From: a virus
Direction: 5' to 3' (one strand)
IMG/VR virus record: IMGVR_UViG_3300047557_003241
Span: 1 to 25,958 of that record
DNA: 25,958 bases
The notes beneath the pieces were generated by a model. That model was not told the DNA's origin, ran no database searches, and saw only the letters and a list, made by a program, of their open reading frames with translations. Made by a program: the position numbers and the translations under genes. Below are positions 21,193 through 25,958 of this stretch, in pieces; the stretch's first letter is position 1; each line of letters opens with the position of its first letter.

Positions 21193-21405
21193 TTATTCCA
21201 AAGGTGTATGAATATCAATGTGAGTGGTTTCTTCTAGTGATACAGTTTTTTCTTCAAATACACCGATTTGATCAAAAACATAACCACATCCTTTGAGGAA
21301 CATATCCAATTGCATCACAACATCATTCAGATATTCTTCCTCAAAAGATACCTCAACAACCCGATTGTACTCAGGTTGTTCCATTTTCAATGTAAACTTG
21401 TTCAT
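21193..21405 (-). CDS. Small hypothetical protein
   Basis: The 70-residue acidic protein reads MNKFTLKMEQPEYNRVVEVS at the start, then FEEEYLNDVVMQLDMFLKGC and ends with IDIHTPLE. It looks like one mixed alpha/beta domain and shows no motif I recognise. It overlaps the upstream gene by 4 bases (21402-21405) and is two bases before the nuclease candidate, so it is co-translated with them. Confidence 0.72.
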   Translation of the reverse strand: MNKFTLKMEQPEYNRVVEVSFEEEYLNDVVMQLDMFLKGCGYVFDQIGVFEEKTVSLEETTHIDIHTPLE

Positions 21406-21689
21406 AGCTTAGGAATTTCTACTTCGGTAGTAGATTCTTTCTTCTTAACACCAAGTTTTGCGATTTTCTTTTCAATATCTTCTGAAGTTACAGTCTGCAT
21501 AGCAAATTGCTTGAATTGGTCATAGTTATCAGTTACGCGAATACCTTGACGAGAATTCATACCTGCAGAATCAGTCATAAACAACACGCATCCACCATCA
21601 ACAAGAGGTGCAATTTCTACAATATGATCTAGGTTAACAATAATAGGGCAACCTTTTTCGAAAGAATTTAATTCAACAAACATAGACAT
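21402..21689 (-). CDS. Small conserved hypothetical protein
   Basis: The 95-residue protein starts MSMFVELNSFEKGCPIIVNL and continues DHIVEIAPLVDGGCVLFMTD, then IRVTDNYDQFKQFAM and a charged tail. The strand-rich first half resembles short FlbD-like domains (F.EL....I.VN..HI..I....G). The true start is set by AAGGAG ahead of ATG 21689; a longer frame to 21725 lies inside the neighbouring gene. Function unknown. Confidence 0.75.
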   Translation of the reverse strand: MSMFVELNSFEKGCPIIVNLDHIVEIAPLVDGGCVLFMTDSAGMNSRQGIRVTDNYDQFKQFAMQTVTSEDIEKKIAKLGVKKKESTTEVEIPKL

Positions 21690-21699
21690 AATTTTCTCC

Positions 21700-21945
21700 T
21701 TACTTTTTATCACAATCAACGACACGAATTAGATATACAGTTTTTTCAGTTTCTGGTCGAACGAAATAACATTCACCTTTAATTGACCAAATTAGATGAT
21801 TTTGTACACCATCTTTAAAGTCTTTAACATCAGGTGGTACAAGGTAGTTATCTACGTAGTAATTGAGACTAACGAAAATACCTAACACAAGAATTAACCA
21901 ATTTTTATAATTTTCTTTCACGAAATTCATAATTACATTAATCAT
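21700..21945 (-). CDS. Small membrane-anchored protein
   Basis: The 81-residue protein has one membrane span at about residues 15-31 (NWLILVLGIFVSLNYYV) after a short charged N-terminus, then a soluble part including IKGECYFVRPETEKTVYLIR. An N-in/C-out topology would place the soluble part in the periplasm. It starts directly at the stop of the upstream membrane protein, and the two may form a pair. No known family recognised. Confidence 0.7.
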   Translation of the reverse strand: MINVIMNFVKENYKNWLILVLGIFVSLNYYVDNYLVPPDVKDFKDGVQNHLIWSIKGECYFVRPETEKTVYLIRVVDCDKK

Positions 21946-22197
21946 TTAAAAAACTCCAAAATGAAATAAAATCATAGTTGTAGCAACACCTACAATTCCA
22001 AAAACGAGAGATAAAAGACCAAATATTTTTACCTGTTCTTCATAATATTTCACCTCAATTTTAATCATATCACGTTGAGCTGCCAACTGCACTGGAACAT
22101 TGTCATCATGAAATTCCGATCCACCCAACATAATAATGGTTTTGTTGCACTCATCTAGACGGCGACTGGCTGAAATGTAATGTATCAGTGAAAACAT
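21946..22197 (-). CDS. Small C-terminally anchored membrane protein
   Basis: The 83-residue protein has a soluble amphipathic N-terminal half (residues 9-55, SASRRLDECNKTIIML, with Cys18) and a hydrophobic C-terminus from about 58 to 83 (IFGLLSLVFGIVGVATTMIL). Its stop is adjacent to the ATG of the next small membrane protein. Together they could act at the cell envelope during infection; no direct evidence of function. Confidence 0.7.
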   Translation of the reverse strand: MFSLIHYISASRRLDECNKTIIMLGGSEFHDDNVPVQLAAQRDMIKIEVKYYEEQVKIFGLLSLVFGIVGVATTMILFHFGVF

Positions 22198-22202
22198 AGT
22201 GG

Positions 22203-22496
22203 TTAACCTGGTTTGACTTGTTCGTGTTTTAATTTTAACATAGTTCGCTCTTCATTGGCAACCATGATGGGTTTATCTAGAAATATCAAGATGTATGGTC
22301 CTTCTTCCTCGGAAACCAAAGTATCATTTGCAACGGTGCCTTTCCACTTAATACCTTCATATTCACCTTTTACAGGATCACCTAAAAAATATTTTGGTTT
22401 GTATCGATTCATATAAAAGTAAATTGCATTTTTGGTTTTAATCGGATAAGGAAAATCCTCAATTGAAATTTCAGGTTCCTTTTTCTTCCTCGGCAT
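22203..22496 (-). CDS. Small hypothetical protein
   Basis: This 97-residue protein starts MPRKKKEPEISIEDFPYPIK and has strands such as YLGDPV-like FLGDPVKGEYEGIKWKGTVA and GPYILIFLDKPIMV, suggesting a small beta barrel similar to SH3-like folds. It overlaps the upstream gene's 3' end by 26 bases. No family recognised. Confidence 0.72.
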   Translation of the reverse strand: MPRKKKEPEISIEDFPYPIKTKNAIYFYMNRYKPKYFLGDPVKGEYEGIKWKGTVANDTLVSEEEGPYILIFLDKPIMVANEERTMLKLKHEQVKPG

Positions 22497-22962
22497 CTAC
22501 CCATTCCTTGTATTCAGTTTTTGGTGTATATGGAAAAGTTACTGGTACTCGGCTTTGAAAATTAGTAAAGTGTGTCTTAATTTTTTCACCAGTTTCTTCA
22601 TCAGTATACCATTCCCACCATACAATACCATTAATATCATATGCACCATTTGGATCTTTGAATACATGACTGCATCGTTTGTTTTGCCATAGTGGATTAC
22701 CGGTGCCATAATCACTCACATCACCCCATTCCCAATCTTCACCAGTTAATGGTGCAACTGGTTCAAACATGGCCAGTTTCTTGAATAGGTGAAGTGCATA
22801 TGGCGCAGAAGAACCAGAATGTCCTTCATCAGCAAAAACATCAATCAATTTCAATACATGATCGCAAACGGCTTCTTGCATTTCATCTTTAAATTTACCA
22901 TGTTCATCAAGCCAACCTGCGGCTTTAAATTCATTCCAAGCGTGATTCTTTAAATTACTCAT
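22471..22962 (-). CDS. Conserved hypothetical phage protein
   Basis: From ATG 22962 the protein has 163 residues, starting MSNLKNHAWNEFKAAGWLDE. Residues 31-65 contain VCDHVLKLIDVFADEGHSGS and SAPYALHLFKKLAMF, then PLTGEDWEWGDVSDYGTGNP and FKDPNGAYDINGIVWWEWYT. I recall the GHSGSSAP and PLTGEDWEW pattern from many unnamed phage proteins. Aromatic and acidic residues dominate the second half. An upstream GTG (22974) is rejected because it lies within the preceding gene and the ATG is better placed. No function known to me. Confidence 0.75.
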   Translation of the reverse strand: MSNLKNHAWNEFKAAGWLDEHGKFKDEMQEAVCDHVLKLIDVFADEGHSGSSAPYALHLFKKLAMFEPVAPLTGEDWEWGDVSDYGTGNPLWQNKRCSHVFKDPNGAYDINGIVWWEWYTDEETGEKIKTHFTNFQSRVPVTFPYTPKTEYKEWVDAEEEKGT

Positions 22963-22964
22963 TT

Positions 22965-23669
22965 TTAATCCCACAGACCTTGATAGTATTTACCGAAGAG
23001 CCTAAAACCATTTTGAATTCTTTTGTGTACTACTTCCATGGCCTCATAATCACATTCATAAGTATGATTCGGCCCATTTACTGTTTTAAACAATGTGGCC
23101 TTACCATTTTCATCCCATGCACACGGTTCATTTTTCCAATCAATGACACCACTACGATATTTTTCTTCCCAAGAATCATCTAGGTGGTGTTCGAAAGCGA
23201 AAATCATTTCGTTCATCACCCATTCCCAGCGTGCATGAATATCACATTCACCTTCTTTTGCTTTATGTTCTTTGTAGAAATCAAAAGTGGACTGTTCATC
23301 ATAATCTTCTGTGTTGGTTACACGGAGATGTTCTGGCACATCCTCAAGGTCAACAAATGGTGAACCTTGTTTCTTTTCTTTCAATTGCTTCAACATAGGA
23401 AGAGCAATCAAACCTAAAGTTCGATCCATATTCCAAGTATCATAATGATCAAGCTTGACATACTCAACACGAGGATGAACAAAGTCAAGAAATTTCTGTA
23501 GACCAACGCAAAATGGATTCAAAAAATTGACCCATTTTTCATACTTATGGTCTGGCTTGTCTTCCAGGTTATAGAATACATCCTTATCCTTTTCCCAGAA
23601 ACAAACTTTTTCTAGGATAGTATAAGGACTTAACCAGTGGTCACGATAATTGGAGATATAGACTTTCAT
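22965..23669 (-). CDS. Conserved hypothetical phage protein
   Basis: The 234-residue protein starts MKVYISNYRDHWLSPYTILE, contains YVKLDHYDTWNMDRTLGLIA (about 70-89), LPMLKQLKEKKQGSPFVDLE and EWVMNEMIFAFEHHLDDSWE. It ends RIQNGFRLFGKYYQGLWD. These are hallmarks of a family widespread in T4-like and related aquatic phages, always unnamed as far as I recall. It is rich in Trp, His and acidic residues, suggesting a metal- or nucleotide-binding protein, but no motif confirms this. It overlaps the upstream gene by 4 bases. Confidence 0.78.
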   Translation of the reverse strand: MKVYISNYRDHWLSPYTILEKVCFWEKDKDVFYNLEDKPDHKYEKWVNFLNPFCVGLQKFLDFVHPRVEYVKLDHYDTWNMDRTLGLIALPMLKQLKEKKQGSPFVDLEDVPEHLRVTNTEDYDEQSTFDFYKEHKAKEGECDIHARWEWVMNEMIFAFEHHLDDSWEEKYRSGVIDWKNEPCAWDENGKATLFKTVNGPNHTYECDYEAMEVVHKRIQNGFRLFGKYYQGLWD

Positions 23670-23878
23670 TTTGTTGCTGCCTGAATTTCTTTCAATAGTG
23701 CATCATCATTCCATGCAAGAAATGTGGTGCCGTTAGCAAATTCTGTAACTGTTAAATGTGAACCAATGGTAACTCTAGGAAAAGTTACCTCTGTTGATTG
23801 AATATCATCAATTGTCTTTTTAACTGATACTTTTGATTTCTTTTCAGTCGAGGGCTTTGTCGTTTTCTTGGTTGCCAT
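23666..23878 (-). CDS. Small hypothetical protein with basic N-terminus
   Basis: From ATG 23878 the protein has 70 residues. The first 25 are Lys/Thr/Ser-rich (MATKKTTKPSTEKKSKVSVK), the rest is a small folded part with TFPRVTIGSHLTVTEFANGT and FLAWNDDALLKEI. GGAG lies nine bases before this ATG. It overlaps the preceding gene by 35 bases and the next by 4. No family recognised; charge suggests nucleic-acid contact. Confidence 0.65.
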   Translation of the reverse strand: MATKKTTKPSTEKKSKVSVKKTIDDIQSTEVTFPRVTIGSHLTVTEFANGTTFLAWNDDALLKEIQAATK

Positions 23879-24170
23879 CTTCATCTTCTCCATAGTCAAT
23901 TACATTAACGAAACGAAGCTTTTGTTTTTCGCTCCAATTCTTTAGATAGTCATTATCTTTATCAAACAATTCAAAATATTCTTCTTTAGAAATTGGCCTA
24001 GATGAAGTAATTACCTCATCAACATGGTACTGTGAGAATTCTTCAAACTCATGATTATCGATATTACAAGTGACTTCATCAAGAGCATGTGATTCTTCTT
24101 TTGCTTTCACCACATAACGATGGCGAAAGAAAGAAATAGTTTCAACGAGAAATAGTTTTTTGCGAGCCAT
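23844..24170 (-). CDS. Conserved small phage protein of unknown function
   Basis: The 108-residue protein starts ARKKLFLVETISFFRHRYVV and KAKEESHALDEVTC, resembling short T4-like phage proteins of the form K.YLV.T.......YVKA.SEE.A, a beta-alpha unit. The C-terminus is very acidic (DYGEDEDGNQENDKALD). It begins two bases after the phosphoesterase stop and runs 35 bases into the next gene. Confidence 0.72.
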   Translation of the reverse strand: MARKKLFLVETISFFRHRYVVKAKEESHALDEVTCNIDNHEFEEFSQYHVDEVITSSRPISKEEYFELFDKDNDYLKNWSEKQKLRFVNVIDYGEDEDGNQENDKALD

Positions 24171-24172
24171 AA

Positions 24173-25000
24173 TTAAATCTCCACAAACTTCAACTTAAAC
24201 TTGTCAGCACGATCCTCATAACCATCATAACCACGAGGATTACATACGATGCGTGTTGAACCAATCATATAATCAAACTCATCATGGGTATGACCATGAG
24301 TCCACAATTTGATTCGAGGATTATCCAAAATAAATTCACTCAAATCGGAGCTATATGCACCATTCACAATGTGGTCATCTTTGTACCTAGGCTTGACAGA
24401 AAGTTTACATGGCGCATGGTGACCAACAACCACAAAAGGTAGATTCGGATTAGAATCAATTGTGGTTTTGATAAACTGCATCATGGACTTATGGTCTTCC
24501 ATAGCATCTTCAGGTGTAAATGTGGCATCACGCTGATGAAATTTTCCATCACTGTCTCTGAAATTAACTTTAGTATTGCTGTTTTTGATAATACGAAAAT
24601 CATTCATGTAACCACGAATGTGTTGCATCGTAATTGGATCTTCCTTGTTCATATCTGTCCACAAGGTACCACCAATAAAACCAACACCATCAATGATGAT
24701 TAGTTCCTTATCAAGGACATGTACATTATCCAAATCACGAAGATTAGAAACGAGAATTGGAAAAGTCCCAGCATAATCACCATGATAGTGTTCGTGATTT
24801 CCCGCAATGTAGAGTACCTTACGAAATCTCTTAGAGCATTCAGAGAAGAATACATGGAGCTTATCCATTTTTTCATCACGTTCGAAATCTTTTGCAACAC
24901 AGATATCTCCTGACAAAATCAATACATCAGCATTCTCGGTGTTTTGCAACGAGATTGGCCCAAATTCAAGGTGAAGGTCTGAACAGATTGCGATTTTCAT
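24173..25000 (-). CDS. Calcineurin-like metallophosphoesterase
   Basis: From ATG 25000 the protein (275 residues) shows the full dimetal signature: SDLHLEF with D8 and H10, LSGDICVA with D32, AGNHEHYHGDY with N68 and H69, VVVGHHAPCK and WTHGHTHDEFDY. The fold hydrolyses phosphodiesters or phosphomonoesters with Mn or Fe; phage members may act on nucleotides, RNA or DNA ends, and the substrate here is not evident. Six further residues upstream overlap the promoter, so the conserved MKIAICSDLH start is used. A sigma70-like promoter precedes it by seven bases, so it may head its own transcript. Confidence 0.88.
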   Translation of the reverse strand: MKIAICSDLHLEFGPISLQNTENADVLILSGDICVAKDFERDEKMDKLHVFFSECSKRFRKVLYIAGNHEHYHGDYAGTFPILVSNLRDLDNVHVLDKELIIIDGVGFIGGTLWTDMNKEDPITMQHIRGYMNDFRIIKNSNTKVNFRDSDGKFHQRDATFTPEDAMEDHKSMMQFIKTTIDSNPNLPFVVVGHHAPCKLSVKPRYKDDHIVNGAYSSDLSEFILDNPRIKLWTHGHTHDEFDYMIGSTRIVCNPRGYDGYEDRADKFKLKFVEI

Positions 25001-25006
25001 GACGAT

Positions 25007-25035
25007 AGTATACCACAAAACCTACTTGTTGGCAA
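25007..25035 (-). promoter_or_regulatory. Sigma70-like promoter before the phosphoesterase
   Basis: Minus-strand TTGCCA (25035-25030), 17-bp spacer, TATACT (25012-25007), with TGG directly ahead of the -10. The -35 is the same as in the 19654-19682 promoter. Its -35 lies inside the 3' end of the upstream gene, and the start would fall near the ATG at 25000, leaving little or no leader. Confidence 0.55.
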
Positions 25036-25426
25036 GCATTTGCCGGATTATTTGTGTTTGTGCACCAGGAGTTACAAACATTCTTGCAAAAAATGTTTTT
25101 GCATCCATAGGAAGGTCATCTGCTACTGTAAAACTAAAAAGGTCTTTTTTATACATTTCTTCAGCCATCATACGACACAATTCCATTTTTATATTTTTTT
25201 TATAATCGTCCATATTTAAAATGGAAGATTCAATTTTAGCATTCGACACAACGAGAGATACAGTTACCAATTGACCTGTAATTGTATGATCCGTATATGT
25301 ACCAAAATTTGTATTATCTTTCAATATCTTTAGAACCGAAAGTGGTGCTGCGCCATTTACAGATGTAATGCGATTACAGGTGTGCGGAGGCAGTGTTGGA
25401 AAAAATGTATTGGCTGTATCACTCAT
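25022..25426 (-). CDS. Hypothetical phage protein
   Basis: The 134-residue protein starts MSDTANTFFPTLPPHTCNRI, has a beta-rich middle (DHTITGQLVTVSLVVSNAKI) and a helical C-terminus with MELCRMMAEEMYKKDLFSFT, then MDAKTFFARMFV. I recognise no family. The helical part with conserved-looking PxxAKTFFARM resembles small regulatory or capsid-associated phage proteins only loosely. It overlaps the previous gene by 8 bases. Confidence 0.72.
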   Translation of the reverse strand: MSDTANTFFPTLPPHTCNRITSVNGAAPLSVLKILKDNTNFGTYTDHTITGQLVTVSLVVSNAKIESSILNMDDYKKNIKMELCRMMAEEMYKKDLFSFTVADDLPMDAKTFFARMFVTPGAQTQIIRQMLANK

Positions 25427-25811
25427 CTACTTTCTCAATATTCAATTCACAATTGATATACATGTATGAATCGGACATAACCCAATCTTTTTCTTCTAGG
25501 TCATAGATAGAATTTTCAGACAAGAATTCTTCGACTTCTTCATACTCATCAGAATCATCAATTTCAATATCGGTTTCTTCCCAACATCCATCTTCTGTAG
25601 ACCAATCGTCACAAGTTAGGCCTTCAGGAAGATTAAACATATCCACACCTTCTTCGATTTTGGGTGGGTTATCATCTTCAGTTTCAATGAAGAATTCACC
25701 CCAACGCCAACCAATTTCATGTGTGATAACATCATCAGAACCAGGTTTCATCCATTCTTGAACTTCTACAATAGATTTTCTCCATGTAGGTGTAACTTTC
25801 CAAAGTGCCAT
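25419..25811 (-). CDS. Acidic conserved T4-like phage protein
   Basis: This 130-residue protein starts MALWKVTPTWRKSIVEVQEW, then HEIGWRWGEFFIETEDDNPP and later a run of Asp/Glu (EETDIEIDDSDEYEEVEEF). Relatives I recall in cyanophages share KS.VEVQ.W, GWRWG.F and a very acidic second half. Net negative charge is extreme, as in DNA-mimic or polymerase-binding phage proteins, but that is speculation. GGAG in the end of the upstream gene serves as its ribosome site. Confidence 0.72.
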   Translation of the reverse strand: MALWKVTPTWRKSIVEVQEWMKPGSDDVITHEIGWRWGEFFIETEDDNPPKIEEGVDMFNLPEGLTCDDWSTEDGCWEETDIEIDDSDEYEEVEEFLSENSIYDLEEKDWVMSDSYMYINCELNIEKVDE

Positions 25812-25813
25812 TT

Positions 25814-25958
25814 TTATTGCTCCTCAATTGCATATGTAATATCGTAACCACCCTTGCGGTCAGTCCACCAATCTTCATCAACATATTCCCATGGAAGATC
25901 ATACATGTTTTCATCAGCTTCATTCAAAACATCATTAATGTCCTGTGTGCCGTTTTCC
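25814..25958 (-). CDS. Acidic phage protein, 5' end outside the window
   Basis: The frame enters from the right edge and ends at TAA 25816-25814. The visible 47 residues include NEADENMYDLPWEYVDEDWW and TDRKGGYDITYAIEEQ. It is acidic and Trp-rich like its downstream neighbour, whose Shine-Dalgarno lies in its last codons. Too little is visible to name it. Confidence 0.7.
   Translation of the reverse strand, partial: ENGTQDINDVLNEADENMYDLPWEYVDEDWWTDRKGGYDITYAIEEQ

Noticed and set aside
1-25958. CRISPR arrays, insertion sequences, integrase or attachment sites
   Set aside because: No regularly spaced repeats, transposase or integrase motifs were seen; the gene content is that of a strictly lytic phage.

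Overview
This window is a piece of a lytic, T4-like myovirus genome. The evidence is a set of recognisable T4-family proteins: baseplate gp53 and gp48, head-completion gp4, a gp19-type tail tube protein, gp26, ssDNA-binding gp32, helicase loader gp59 and late-transcription coactivator gp33. They are accompanied by genes common in aquatic T4-like phages (PhoH ATPase, several 2-oxoglutarate oxygenases, YkgJ-type cysteine cluster, a glycine-rich adhesin). The DNA is AT-rich and the genes are tightly packed, often with TAA/ATG juxtaposition or 4-nt overlaps. A tmRNA tag ending FALAA, secreted proteins with Sec signal peptides and an outer-membrane barrel protein point to a Gram-negative host. From memory such tags are common in Betaproteobacteria, so that host is a guess.

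Layout. Positions 1-1985 (minus): a partial structural protein, gp53 and gp48. Positions 2022-7688 (plus): gp4, an unnamed conserved protein, tail tube, gp26 with a second short frame reached by a probable -1 frameshift, a GH19-domain tail lysozyme and a tape-measure/hub candidate. A UUCG hairpin terminator (7698-7717) separates this from the minus-strand replication and late-control cassette: gp32, 5'-nucleotidase, gp59, a Mom/DUF4338-like protein, gp33, then a secreted SleB-like cell wall hydrolase and an outer-membrane barrel protein. Positions 11675-12023 hold a circularly permuted (two-piece) tmRNA gene with its own consensus sigma70 promoter. A 24-codon membrane-peptide ORF lies inside the segment that must be removed during tmRNA maturation. 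Positions 12020-14606 carry two oxygenases, a RecB/Cas4-type nuclease and a YkgJ protein under another consensus promoter. Positions 14661-17273 carry an adhesin and a likely tail-fibre accessory protein. Positions 17343-25958 hold PhoH, a third oxygenase, a metallophosphoesterase, a PD-(D/E)XK candidate and many small proteins of unknown function.

How the parts work together. The plus-strand block builds the baseplate hub, tail tube and head-tail junction. The minus-strand 33-59-32 cassette loads helicase, coats ssDNA and licenses late transcription; a TATAAATA late-promoter match precedes the adhesin. SleB-like hydrolase would act in lysis, with its ribosome binding site folded into a hairpin. 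The tmRNA could rescue ribosomes during infection. The two most unusual items are the permuted tmRNA with its intervening-segment ORF, and the dnaX-like frameshift signal at the end of gp26.
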